A stretch of 64,000 nt of DNA from Prorocentrum cordatum. Lineage: Eukaryota > Sar > Dinophyceae > Prorocentrales > Prorocentraceae. Below the pieces are notes generated by a model. That model worked only from the letters and a program-made list of their open reading frames with translations, was not told where the DNA came from and ran no database searches. The translations under genes and the position numbers were made by a program. Shown here in pieces: positions 52,945-63,899 of this stretch. The DNA lies in the NCBI GenBank assembly GCA_963575745.1, contig CAUYUJ010020516.1:335436-399435 (forward strand), written 5' to 3'. Positions within the stretch are counted from its first letter, which is position 1, and each line of letters begins with the position of its first letter.

Positions 52945-53106
52945 CATATCCGTATCCGCGGCCTCGCCGGCCGGGCCCCGGGACCGCGGCCCTGCGAATA
53001 CGCGGCGTTCTTTCGCGGATGCCCCGCGCGGAACGTATCCGCACGACCGCGTATCTGCGGGATCGCGACCCGGAATCCAGACTGCGAATGCGCAGATACG
53101 GATATG
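52945..53106. other. foldback sequence, 162 bp
   Basis: CATATCCGTATC (52945-52956) faces GATACGGATATG (53095-53106) perfectly, and further pairing continues inside ('CGCGTATC', 'GATACGCGG'-like). Confidence 0.65.
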
Positions 53107-53284
53107 TCCGCCGCTCGTGATCCCTCCCCCTCCTTGCCTACGCCCCCCGGGGTCCTCCGCAGCAGCTGCAGCTGCATCTGCCGCCGCCTTGCCAGCAGCT
53201 CCGAGCTACGCACCCCCAGCGCGGCGCCTCCCGAGACAAGCGGCCCCGCTTCTCGCGCGCGAGCGAGAGGTGGATCCACGGAGC

Positions 53285-53525
53285 AGCTTGAGAGGAAGAG
53301 GATGAGGAGGAGTAGGGGGAGGGGGAGGAGGAGGAGGAGGAGGAGGAGGAGGAGGAGGAGGAGGAGGAGGAGGAGGAGGAGGAGGAAGAAGAGGAGGAGG
53401 AGGAGGAGGAGGAGGAGGAGCCACAGGGCAGCCCGAGGCTGGGGGAGGGAGGAGGGAGAAGGGGGAGGAGGTGGAGGAACAGGAGGAGGAGGAGGAGGAG
53501 GAGGAGGAGGAGGAGGAGGAGGAAA
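53285..53525 (+). repeat. GGA-rich purine tract
   Basis: Near-pure GGA repeat in two blocks, separated at 53420-53450. Confidence 0.95.
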
Positions 53526-53579
53526 CGCACACACAAGATTTGCTCCGGAAGAGATATTTTCAGATTGGTATGCGCTCCC

Positions 53580-53965
53580 GCCTCGGAATGGATTCGCTCT
53601 GCAATTGATTTAGAACTTGGCGCACATTCCAGGACGCGAGAGTTTACTCCGGAATAGATTTGATTCGCGCTGGAGATGGTGACATCATTCTCACGACTTC
53701 AATTCGGAGTAAAATCGCGGGCCCCAAACCGGGTCGAGCCAAACCTTGCTCGTGATCGTTTTTTCTCTGCAGTAAGCTCACGGGCGCCAGAGCAAATATA
53801 GAGCCAAAATCGCATGTGAATTTGTTCCAGAATAAACTCGCGGGTCCAATAGCGGGTCGTGCCAGTCTTGCCCGTGAACTTACCCCGGAGGGAGTTCGCG
53901 GATGCCAGGGCGGATCGCGCAAGCCTTGCCCATAACTGTACTCCGGAATCAGCTTGCAGGCCCCT
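53580..53965 (+). repeat. 58-bp degenerate tandem
   Basis: About six units with '(T)ACTCCGGAAT', 'CTCGCGGG', 'GGGTCG.GCCA' and 'CCTTGCCCGTGA'. Confidence 0.75.
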
Positions 53966-55085
53966 CAGCGTGTCACTCTCTTCTTTCCCTTCGTCTCTTC
54001 ATTCTCATCGTTTTCACACGTCTAAGAAGTCTTATGGTAGCAAATACAATCTGGTGTCGTATGGAATGGAGGACACCTTGGGCTGATACAGCAAAATAGT
54101 CTTAATATACGAACTACAGTCCTGGATAATGAGACGATAAATATAGGCATACGCTACGCTATGAATCAAGCATGACCTGCAAACTAGTATCATGTGTGAG
54201 ATGGTGTGCACGGGGTAAAACAATACATACGGTACTGGGCTGATTGGAATAAGCGAAACGGAATAATCTAAGATTATGGAGTACGTGGTAATTTGCGATC
54301 GTATCCGATGATCGGTAAATTTTGGGATCGCAAGAGACGCCGCGAAAGACGGTAAGGAAGAACGATTACAATACCAAAGACTTACAGGATACTGGCTGCT
54401 AGAGCTACAGCAAGCGACATATCCTGCAATGCACCCACGAACAGACATCACCAACCACATAGTGGATACGAGCACCCGGACGGAGCCGCCAAGCGACGAA
54501 CGGAAACGAGCCAGAGGCTAGCGTAGCCGCGGAGTGAAAGACGCAAGACCAACTCAGAGGGGCGAAGGGGGAAACCCAGAGGGAGGAGACGGCAGACTGA
54601 AAGCCTCTAATTGAGAGACAAGCTTGGGCAAGCTGCTGAGCGTGCAAGCGAAGATAGGTCAGCAAAACAGCTGAAGCCACAAACAACGCAAGGACAAGTG
54701 CGCGGAACGAACAACTCGAAACCTCCTCACCTGATTACGAACACAATCAAACAAACGCAGACAACGCTAACTGTGCAGCAAGATGAATGCTGGTTACTGG
54801 GCGGGAGCCCGACTGAGGGGGGGAGGCAAATGGGGGCGACACGCAAAATGTGAACTAAGATAGACTACGGCGATGCCAAGAATCTGCCGCAAAGGCGATG
54901 GTAGCTGCGAGATATGCACAGGCCTGTGAAGAGTGCAAAGGCCAGGGCAGGTAGGACAGAATCAAGCGGCCTTGTTTGTGGGTCTCTAGGTGTTTGAGAT
55001 TGTTCTCCCCCCCACACACAAATTTCCCCTCAGGGCCCCCGAACTGGAAATTCGACACCCCCTGGCCCGGCTCGAACGCGTCATG
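53966..55085. other. about 1.1 kb of lower-GC, non-repetitive sequence
   Basis: Noticeably richer in AT than the rest of the window and free of tandem repeats. No frame has convincing protein composition, and no RNA gene was recognised. Confidence 0.45.
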
Positions 55086-55089
55086 GGGG

Positions 55090-55525
55090 GGGATAAAGAT
55101 CCCCGAAACGGGCCCAGAGGGCCCCAGGGGACCCAAGACGGCCCAAGGAGGCCCCGAGTCGCCGAAAGATCGCTCCAAGACGCCCAAGATGGCCTTCAGA
55201 CAGCCCGCGATGCCTCGAAAACGCCCCAAGAGGCCTCCAAGAGGCCTCCAAAGAGGGCCCCACCAGGCACAATGTATTGGTCGTCCTTTGGTTTTTGACG
55301 GATTCTGACGTTCTTGTCTTTTCGATTCCCCGACGCTCCAAGACGGCCCAAGGAGCCTCGACGATGGCCCCACAGCAACTCAAGAGGCCATCAAGAGGGC
55401 CCCCCAAACGGCCCACGAGGGCCCCAAGATGGCCCAAACAGCCTCCAAGGCCAGGACGGCTCCAAGAGGCAGCCCAGGCAGGGGGGCCCAAAAGGACATG
55501 TCGAGCACCCGGCTTCGAGAGGGTT
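55090..55525 (-). repeat. CCAAGAGGCC array with a period of 10-11 bp
   Basis: Related to 46600-47046, including the unique insert at 55265-55345. Confidence 0.8.
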
Positions 55526-55559
55526 CCAAGAGGCGGCGACTCCTCTCTTCCGAAATGCG

Positions 55560-55990
55560 CATGGCCGCCGCATTATAGCAGGCATAGCTGCTTGGCGCTC
55601 CAAGGAGAAGCCGCCAGGGATGGGGACACTTGCCCGTTGGCAGCCAAATTGTGTGGATGTCTCGAGCGAGGCCATCGTTTTGCACCCGCGACTTCTCCCT
55701 TTCAAAAAGCTTCATGATCTACACGACAGCGCTGGCATAGCATGTGAGCACCACGAGGAGGGAGCCGCCAGGCATGGGAACACCTGCCCGCTGGCGGCCA
55801 GATCGTGCGGATGTCTTGCGCGAGGCGCTCCTTTTGCCCCGGCGGCGCCTTCCCTGTTAGAGCCCCATGACCGCCTCGATGCAGCAGGCGTGACACGCGG
55901 GCCCCCCCAAGCAGGAAGCCGCCAGGGAGCGGGACACTTGCCCGTTCGCGCGTTCGCGGCCAGACGGTGGGCACGTCTTCTGGCGAGGGA
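55560..55990 (+). repeat. tandem units of about 154 bp (three copies)
   Basis: 'AGCCGCCAGG' starts recur at 55609, 55763 and 55917, with 'ACTTGCCCGTTGG', 'GTGGATGTCT' and 'GCGAGG' in each. Confidence 0.8.
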
Positions 55991-56790
55991 GAGGGGGGGG
56001 GGAAGGGGCTGGGAGCAGGGGAGGTGAAGAGCGGAGGGGGGGCGAAGGGGATAGGAAGTGGCGGGGGAGGCGAGGGGGCGGCAAGCGGGGAGGAGGAGGG
56101 GCGGGGAGGACGAGGACGTGGAGCCCACGGGAGGGCGGGGCAGGAAGCGAGCGGGCGAGGGCAGGAGTGATGGGGGGCGCACGAGGACACACTGAGTGGC
56201 ACTGCGCGTCCACCTCGGAAGCACACGTCAGACCCGAGCCCGTAGTGCCACCATCCTGTAGCATGCTGCTTCCCGAGCGGCCTGGCCAGAAAGCGCCCGC
56301 CACGGAGCCTAACCTACAAGATTCCTTGGCGCGCGCGTCGCCGCTTGGGGGGCAGGAGAGCGACGCACAGTATCAGCATGCTGAGGTGACGACGGCACGA
56401 CGAGTGGAGGATGAAAGGAAGAGGGGCCCGGCCGAGATCCACCCAGAACAGGTCCCTGCAGCCTATAGACCCCTCCTCGGGCCACCCCTTCCGAGCCTCG
56501 GCCAGCGCTGGCGACGCGCCGACCTCCGGGAAAAAAGCGCCACACTCAGAAAGCCTGCGGACTGGCGACGACCCAGCGATCCACAAGGCCGCGACGAGAT
56601 GCAACGACAGGGGCACCAGCTCAGGTGGGGAACATCGGCAGCGTTGCCCCTGGCGTTCGGGCCGTAACTGCGATCCGGGCATCCCCTTCACGCTCTCGGC
56701 GAGGCGTGGCCGCTGGACGGCACCCCGAAGCTGGAAGACCGCCCAGAACCGAGCGATGCCAAGGACGTGTGTCTCGCCCACGGGCGAGGG
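55991..56790. other. G-rich tract then no recognisable gene
   Basis: G/A-rich at 55985-56165, then mixed sequence. Confidence 0.45.
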
Positions 56791-56792
56791 AA

Positions 56793-56960
56793 GGAGGAGG
56801 GGCCAGGCTGGAGAGTGCCGCTCCACGTCTCTCCAATGCGGAGAAGGAGGAGGGGGAAGGGGAAGAAGAGGAGGAGGGGGATGAGGAGGAGGAGGAGGAG
56901 GAGGAGGAGGCGGAGGAGGAGGGGCCAGGCTGGAGAGTGCCGCTCCACGTCTCTCCAATG
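56793..56960 (+). repeat. 47-bp direct repeats flanking a GGA tract
   Basis: 'GGCCAGGCTGGAGAGTGCCG' and the following 'CTCCACGTCTCTCCAATG' occur at both 56801-56838 and 56921-56959, with a purine tract between them. Confidence 0.85.
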
Positions 56961-57184
56961 CCCGCCGGCCCGCGGGCGCCGCTGCCCGCTGGCCCCCAGC
57001 GGTGGCTGGGCACGCCGCCACTGCGCTCCTCCGCGGGGCCGCCCCGCAGGCCCTCGGGGCCGCTCCGCCTCCTCCGCTCGGCCGCCGAGGGGCAACGTCA
57101 GGGGGGCACCGTGCTCAGCGGGGGGGCACGCCGAGCTGGAGTTGGCGATGCACCGCCGACAGCTCGGCGCCAGGGCCTGAATCT

Positions 57185-57338
57185 ATCTACATAATTATAT
57201 ATATATATGTATATACATATACATGTATAAATATGTATATGTATATATACTGTATATGTATATATATACATATGTTTACAAGTTTAATACATATGTAGTG
57301 AGAGAGAGGGCAAGAGAGAGAGAGAGAAAGAGAGAAAG

Positions 57339-57389
<51 letters not shown>

Positions 57390-57390
57390 A
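57185..57390. repeat. TATA/TACA, GA and (CAA)n microsatellites
   Basis: AT-rich to 57298, GA to 57340, then about 16 CAA units. Confidence 0.9.
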
Positions 57391-58847
57391 ACAAAACTCC
57401 GCGAGCTCCTGGCGGGTGTGGGCCGTCGGGCCGCTGTCAACGGCGAACGGGCGATGGGGGGCCGATGCGTCCCCGCGTTGGGTGTTGCCAGAAGCGCCCC
57501 CTGGCCCAAGAACCCACCAGCATCTCCAAGGGGGCCCCCCACGGCCTCCAGAGCATCCCGCATGATGCACAGAGGGCCTCGAGGGCTTCAAGATTGAGCG
57601 GATAGCAGCGGGCATCTTGGGCCAGGGGCCCCTGCCGCAACCCCCGAACCTCGAAACCTGACGTTGCCCCTGATCTCTCTGCCACTGCGCTGGTGCGTCA
57701 CGCGGCCTTCTGCCGCTTGGCGGGCGGCCCCTTCAGTAGAGGCCTCCTTGACGGGGTCGGAGTGAATGGGGTCGAAGTATCACGCCGCAACGCCGGGGCA
57801 TCGGCGATGCATCGGCGATGCACCGCGATGTTGGCGATGCTTTGGCGCCGTGGGCGTGGCGAAAGTCGAGCTCCGCATCGAGCCGCATCGCCGATGCACT
57901 GGCGGTGCGGCGCGATGCTCCGACCCCATCTGCTCGGACCCCATCTGGGAGGCCTAGACTTGGAGGCCTGGAAATGGTCACCAGCACCCGCAGAGGGGGT
58001 GGCCTCCACCCTGGGGAAATGATCCTGCATTTTGGTGTTGGTGGTAATCTGTCGGCCACCTGGGAGACCCGAATATCACCACCATCACCGAGGTCGGGAT
58101 CATCTCCCCTCAGTGTATGCACACCGCCGATACTGGTGTTGGTGCCAACCTCTAGGCCTCCGATAAGACCCTTGCAGGAGGGCGCCGGCCCCGCACCCCA
58201 ACTCCCAGAGACCCGACGTTGTGATTTTTTCAATGCGCAATGCGCGGTCCCCCGGAAGTCTTGACAAATTCCCCAGAACCGGTTCTCCATCCTGAGGCCG
58301 GGCGAGGGACCCCAGGGGCCGAAACCAGCGGCTAGCGAAGAACCTCCGTCTCGATTTTGTTCGATGCCCTAGCGCTCTGTCGGGCGTTGGCAGAACTGGA
58401 TTTCGTGGGGCCTGGTTTGGTGATGTGTACCGGGGGACGCCCCCCCACCCCGTTCCACAAAGCGGAACTGCCGCCACACGAAAAAGCACAAGCCTCGGCA
58501 GACCTGGTCCAGTGACTCTGGCCAATTTGGGGGCTCCAGGCCCCACTGCTAATCGGGTCCCCTTACCTGGGGTCCTGGCTATACCCTGGCTCTCTGGGAT
58601 CTTCGGGAGCGGCCAAGAAGGGGGGGTGTCCAAGAGGGGGGGGTGCAAATCATGGGCTGCGGCATGTGCGCGGCCCAGCGGGGGGGCCAGGGACGTCACG
58701 AAATGAGAAGAGGGGCAGGCGCGAGCGCCGCCCAGCGCCGAGGACGCCGCCCGGGTTCTGCCGCCGGGGGCGACCCGGTGGCCCCGGGGGCGCCTCGCGG
58801 TGGCCACGGGAGCCGCTCCTCCGCAGAGCGGCGAGGCCAAGAATCAA
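57391..58847. other. no recognisable gene; GCATCGGCGATGC-type palindromes
   Basis: 'CATCGGCGATGC' and related palindromic pieces cluster at 57800-57930. 'GGGGAAATGATCC' (58012) faces 'GGATCATCTCCCC' near 58107. No coding frame is supported. Confidence 0.45.
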
Positions 58848-59010
58848 GGGGCCCAAGGACACACAAATAAATACACACAAATAAAATGATGCCCCATATT
58901 TTCTCATATTTTCTGGGTTTCTGTCTTCCCCCCCACTGCCCATATTTTCCAATATTTTCTGGGGGATCGACGATTAATTGTGTCTGTGTGTTTTTTCCCC
59001 TCCTGTCTTC
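58848..59010 (+). repeat. dispersed repeat H, copy 2
   Basis: Aligns with 28795-28960 over its full length. Confidence 0.85.
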
Positions 59011-59060
59011 CCATGCGGGGTCCGACCCCGCCCCCAGGGTTGGCATTTCATCCTAGGTTG

Positions 59061-59216
59061 AAGTCGGGCCTGTCCCCCTACAGGAGGATTCTGGACGAAA
59101 AATAAAACGGACTCACTCAGTACTCAAGAGATGCCCGAAAATATTTAAAAAATAGTCCCCAGACCATTCTTTGACTATTTTTGAAAACTTCCCCTGTAGA
59201 GGGGAAGGCCCGACTT
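59061..59216. mobile_element. MITE-like element F, copy 4
   Basis: AAGTCGGGCCTGTCCCCCTA faces GAGGGGAAGGCCCGACTT, with an AT-rich interior. 156 bp, the best preserved copy. Confidence 0.85.
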
Positions 59217-60309
59217 AATCCCAGGTAGTTTTCTGACGGCTCTGGGCCCGACGATGGCCCCAAGAGCCGAAAGCAGCCAAACCTCCCGTCGTGCCTCTGG
59301 CCATCGCTCGGACGTCCATTCCCTGTTTTTTTTCCGGTTTCGTGCGTGTTTTTTTTCGCCAAATGATCAAGGATGCTCCTCGATGGTCCTCGCCGAAGGA
59401 AAAATGCACACGGCCGAGCGATGCCAAGGCCTTTTTAACGACTCGTGCATGTCCCTTGGTACGGGAATCCCTTCGAGCTGGCGGGCCCGGAGGATGCATC
59501 GGCGCCGCGGCCGCTCCACGGCGCTCCGGCATCACGTGCTGGGAGCGCTCCGGCAGGGCTGAACCTACACGGTGTTTTTCGTCTTCGTGTTGTTTCCGTG
59601 TTCCCTCGTTTCGTCTTCAGTCCGCCTTTCCCGCAAGACGAACTCGAAACGCAAACGGCCCACGAAATCGCCAAAAATACCGTTTAGATCCAGCCCTGCG
59701 CTCCGGAACGCTCTGGAACAATCCATGCTCATCCTCTATAGCCTGCAGGCATGCCTGGCATGCGCACCGGTGCTGCCGGGGCCGACGCTTGGCCCCGGGC
59801 CGGTACGTACGCACTCGCGGCCTGGCCCGGGATGCCATCGGGAGGGCTCGTTTGTGTCACACGCACCTGTGGTGTCCGACAGGGCAACCACGGGGCCCCA
59901 CATGACAAGGCGACAACAGCGACATGCTGACGGATCCAACTCCGAACGCGAGAGACCACTTGGATTGCCAGTACAGCCATGCCTTACGTGTGGATGCATC
60001 CCTTCAGTGACAGGATATCCAACTCCAACTTTTCTCTGTGTCACACGCACCAACACAACCGTCTTCGTGGATATCTGGTCGTTATCTAAACGTGTCGTCT
60101 CGCTCGGGGCACCTGGGCGTTCGTCAACGGGGGGGGGGGACAGGGGGCCGCAGGTGCAGTCCAGGGGCCCTTCAGGGCCACCTTCCAGCAGTCATCGACC
60201 ACCCTCACCACCCTGGTTTACTGCCCCCCCCCGCTCATCAGCTTTGGGCGTCCGACATGTGTACGGGGAAAGTGGGTATATACGACGCCTAGTCGCAAAT
60301 GCTGCCCAA
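59217..60309. other. no recognisable gene
   Basis: Long frames exist here by chance, but composition is erratic and no motif is recognised. Confidence 0.45.
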
Positions 60310-60385
60310 GAGATGTCCAGCGGCCACTGCTGGGCAGGCGGCCTTCTGCCTCAAATGGACACCGTGCACGGCAACCCCGAAAGCG
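60310..60385. repeat. fragment related to element R
   Basis: 'CTGCTGGGCAGGCGGCCTTC' is shared with 29.9 kb. The terminal arms were not found. Confidence 0.55.
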
Positions 60386-60395
60386 AATCCTGCAT

Positions 60396-60520
60396 GATGG
60401 GCAACTTCTCCACCACCGCTACCAGACGTGGAACGGGGGAGAAGTCACGACGAAGAGGTCCTCCTCGCCCTCGTCCTCGCCCTCGTTCTCGTTCTCGTGG
60501 CGGTGGAACATGGGCCCATC
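60396..60520. mobile_element. element P, copy 2
   Basis: GATGGGC and 'TCCACCACCGCTACC' face 'GGCGGTGGAACATGGGCCC'. The core is a CCTCGT-type repeat and not GGA. Confidence 0.6.
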
Positions 60521-60792
60521 TCTGTACCCATGCTTCCCGAACCCATGTCGATCGTCCCGAGGGGCACGTGCGCCGATCCCGGGCCCCCCGGGGCCGGCCC
60601 AGCCTGGCATCGCGGGGCACGCCCGTGGCAAAGATGGCAAAAAGGCGGCGCCCCCCCGAGCCTCGCCCGCGAAGGCCAGGCCGAGGCCGTCCGGAAAGTG
60701 CACCCCGTCCCAGCCGTGCCGCATGAAGGAGCGGACGTCCGGGGCCCTCTAAACCAGGAGAGCGAACGAGGACACAGACAGAAAACCTCGGC

Positions 60793-60916
60793 GATCCGCG
60801 CGGACTTCTGGGATCGGCGCTGGACTCCCCCTCCCTGGCGCGCGAAGCGCGCCAGGGGCGGCGCTGGAGGCGCCGCAAGGGGCCCCCCGCGCCGATCCGA
60901 GAAGCCCGCGCGGACC
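60793..60916. other. foldback with 28-bp arms and a central GC hairpin
   Basis: Arms 60793-60820 and 60889-60916 are complementary at about 25 of 28 positions. Between them CCCTGGCGCGC pairs with GCGCGCCAGGG around a GAA loop (60833-60857). Confidence 0.75.
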
Positions 60917-60944
60917 TCCGAGTTTTTATGTCTACAGTGGAGGC

Positions 60945-61050
60945 TCGGCCACAAGAAACCTTCCACAAGAAACGCAACCCTGAGACCACAGGACTTCCAC
61001 AGCGAATCCATTGAAATCCGAGGAACCTGGGGCACCCTGGTAAAACCTCC
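60945..61050 (+). repeat. dispersed repeat G, copy 3 (diverged 3' half)
   Basis: 'CCACAAGAAACCTTCCACAA' and 'CCCTGAGACC' are kept; the second half diverges. Confidence 0.7.
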
Positions 61051-61190
61051 ACCGTATGCCATTCTTCGCTCCCCTATCAACAGGGGCTTCCGGATCCACC
61101 AAGACCTCGGCGCACCCGAAGAAACACAACAACCGTGGGTCGACGCTGTGACCCCATCCCGGGAAAAACCCAAAGGTACCGACACCGCTG

Positions 61191-61816
61191 ATGGGCCCAT
61201 TTTCCACCACCACTACCATATGTAGGAGGAGGAGGAGGAGGAGGAGGAGGAGGAGGAGTAGGAGGAGGACGAGGAGGAAAAAGAGGAGGAAGAGGAGGAG
61301 GAAGAGGCGGAGGGGGAGAAGGAGAAGGAGAATAAGGAAGAGGAGGAGGAGGAAGAGGAGGAGGAGGACGACGGAAGAGGAGGAGGGAGGAGGAGGAAGG
61401 GGAGGGGGAAGGGAAGGAGGAGGAGGAGGAGGAGGAGGAGGAGGAGGACGAGGAGGAAAAGGAGGAAGAGGAGGAGGAAGAGGCGGAGGCGGACGGGGAG
61501 GGGAGGAGGAGGAGGAGGAGGAGGAGGAGGAGGAGGAGGAGGAGGAGGAGGAGGAGGAGGAGGAGGAAGGGGAGGGGAGGAGGAGGAGGAGGAGGAGGGA
61601 GGAGGAGGAGGAGGAGGAGGAGGAGGAGGACGACGACGAGGAAAAAGAGGAGGAAGAGGAGGAGGAAGGAGGAGGAGGAGGGGGAGGAGGAGGAGGAGGA
61701 GGAGGAGGAGGAGGACGAGGAGGAGGAGCAGGAGGAGGAGGAGGAGGAGAAAGACTTCTTCATCCTCCTTTCTCCCCCGACCTACATATGGTAGCGGTTG
61801 TGGAAAACTTGCCATC
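61191..61816. mobile_element. element P, copy 3 (inverted repeats capping a 0.55-kb GGA core)
   Basis: The left end 'GATGGGCCCATTTTCCACCA' continuing to 'CTACCATATGTAGG' faces the right end 'CCTACATATGGTAG' to 'GCCATC' (36-37 bp, about six mismatches). The core is a nearly pure GGA/GAA tract. Confidence 0.8.
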
Positions 61817-62639
61817 AATCGCCACCCCCCAGACCTCTCCCAGGGTGCTTTCTGGCCAGAAGTTCGCCGAGGGCCGCCCAAGAGGCCTAAGAAGGGGAAA
61901 GCGGCCCAAAGGTACCGTTGTGGGTACCCTTTCTTCTGGCATCACTCGCTCTCTCCAGGTCAGACTGCGCAAAGTCCTGGTTGGCAGTGTTCTGATTTAG
62001 GGGGCCCTGGGATGTTCCCGTGCGAGGCGCCGTCAGGGTCGCCGCAAACTTGCCGGTAGTGCTCCCCGAAACTCAGCAGCATCTCCTCCTTGCCGAGGCC
62101 GAGGAGCCTCCCGAGGAGGGGTATGGGGGGGGAGGAGGATGGAGAGGAGGGGGACGAGGAGGGGGAGGATTGGAAAGGGGGAGGAGGGAGAGGAGAGGGA
62201 GAGGAGAGGAGAGGGAGGAGGAGGAGGACGAGGAGGAGGAGGAGGAGGAGGAGGACAGGAAGGAGGGGGGAGGGGAGGAGGAGGGGCAGGGATCGAGGTG
62301 ACGACTGGGTGGAACGAGGGCCCACCGTGCTCAACTCCGCTCCTTCTATCCTGATTTGCATCCACTGCATCGTGGTGAGAAGGCCCAGCATCAGGCTGGA
62401 GCGAGCCAGAGCGGCAGGCATGAAGCTGCCTCTTCCTCGGGTGGCCCAGGTGCAGGGCTCCTACTCTTCTGGCGGCCTAGCAGGGGCCCAAGCGGTTTCG
62501 GCCCCAGTAGGGGCCCCTTGACTGAGGCTCCTGACGCCCACATGCTTGCCCCCGGGGGGCTCGCCTGGCGTGTCCAGGCCTTCTCGCTCGTCGGAGCCTC
62601 CTGGCACCACCTCCGCATCGCTCCACTCTGGCCAAGCTC
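61817..62639 (+). repeat. mixed sequence with GGA tract
   Basis: GGA-rich at 62115-62295. No gene is supported around it. Confidence 0.6.
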
Positions 62640-62801
62640 AGGTCGGGCATGTCCTCCTACAGGCGAATTTTGCATAGAACAATGGAAAATAATGGACGAA
62701 TGCTCAAGCATAGTGAAACAAACAAGCTAAAACAAAAATCAACTCCCGACTATCACTACTATTTTTGAATTTTCCTCCGGTAGAGGGACACGCCCGCCTT
62801 A
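62640..62801. mobile_element. MITE-like element F, copy 5
   Basis: GGTCGGGCATGTCCTCCTAC faces 'GGTAGAGGGACACGCCCGCC', with an AT-rich interior. 162 bp. Confidence 0.8.
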
Positions 62802-62944
62802 AGGCCAGGCCGCGAGGTCCTCGCTGCGGCGAATCAGATGACAGCAGCTTTCTCTTGCAGCCATGGGCTTTCGTCTACTCGCATGTTCAAGCATGCGTGC
62901 CTGATGCTGTCGACAATTTCAGGGCCCGCAATGATGCAATAGGG

Positions 62945-63112
62945 AATCTACCACAAGAAACCTCCCACAAGAAACCCAACCCTGAGACCCCAAGACGCCC
63001 ATTGGCTTTTCGCGTGGGAACGTCACGCTTCCCATAGCAAAACCATCGAAACCCACGAAACCCAAGGCACCCTTGAGGCAAGCATGGTGTTTCTTGGCAT
63101 GGGCCTCTTCTG
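62945..63112 (+). repeat. dispersed repeat G, copy 4
   Basis: Full-length, with 'CCACAAGAAACCTCCCACAA' and 'TTCTTGGCATGGGCCTCTTC'. Confidence 0.8.
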
Positions 63113-63620
63113 TAACTGCGCTCTGCCGGTGCCGCATGGGCAACCATCTCGCATGCCTAAGAATCCGAATACCTGACACTCATGCTATTCAGCTCAACCT
63201 AGACGAGCTGATCGTCCCCGCTGAGGGAACCTTGCTTACCGTGCGCCACGAGAGGCACGGCATTAGCGGTGAGAAAAAGGATCAAGCGAGTTTCAATGAA
63301 TCCGCGCTCCCTTCACTCCAGTAGTGGCCAGCAAGACCTGCCCACTTCAGCCAACAATCTGGAGATCATTCCTCCAGGGGCGGATGTCGAAATTCAAGGT
63401 CGCTCTGGCAGTGGCTCGGGGCATGAGACCCCCAATCGCAGTTCAGCACCGCGAGCCCCACTCGGATAAAGATCCTCCTCCACCTCTCTCGCCTGGCCAT
63501 CGCCCTCGCGCCCTGGCCTTTACACCAGTCCCCACTCCCAGTGATCGCTGCCAGGGTCGACTGGCGCTTCGGTAACCTCCCAGATCTGAAAGCCCCTGCT
63601 AGCAGCTAGGCTTTGCAATC
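63113..63620. other. possible decayed coding sequence
   Basis: Short frames with natural composition (for example LNLDELIVPAEGTLLTVRHE near 63200, and MSKFKVALAVARGMRPPIAV near 63387) lie in different phases without clear splice sites. Confidence 0.25.
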
Positions 63621-63899
63621 TTGCCCGCCCACGATTGGCAACTGGAGCGAGCAGCGCATGCGCCATCCATTGACCCTAAAGACGACTCTAATGCCAGCTG
63701 GGAGCCTGTGCTTGTCAGGGCTGACCGGAGAGGCGCACTCCTAGAGAGCGACTCTAGCTTCGACCCCGAGATTCTCTTGCTGCGCCCTCCCCATCCCGGC
63801 GACGCGGATTTGGAATTCGAATTCCTCGGCGCCCTCGGCATCTCGCGGGCCCTTCTGGCCGCCATCTCTCAACCCAACCCTCCTCCGATCCACAGTTGA
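63621..63899 (+). CDS. possible coding fragment near the window end
   Basis: A frame without an ATG reads DSNASWEPVLVRADRRGALL, then SSFDPEILLLRPPHPGDADL, then EFLGALGISRALLAAI before a stop at 63897-63899. Composition is protein-like with acidic and hydrophobic alternation. No family is recognised. Together with 63113-63620 it may be a remnant of a larger gene or retroelement. Confidence 0.3.
   Translation: MPAHDWQLERAAHAPSIDPKDDSNASWEPVLVRADRRGALLESDSSFDPEILLLRPPHPGDADLEFEFLGALGISRALLAAISQPNPPPIHS

Noticed and set aside
53797-53815. Reverse-strand spliced-leader-like 'GAGCCAAAAT'
   Set aside because: Only ten bases match, it lies in a 58-bp tandem repeat, and no gene follows.
54032-54475. 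147-codon reverse frame in the lower-GC region
   Set aside because: No relation to gene signals seen elsewhere, and hydrophobic composition is expected from AT-rich DNA.
59572-60726. 384-codon forward frame
   Set aside because: It crosses R and P element sequence, and composition changes abruptly with no recognisable motif.
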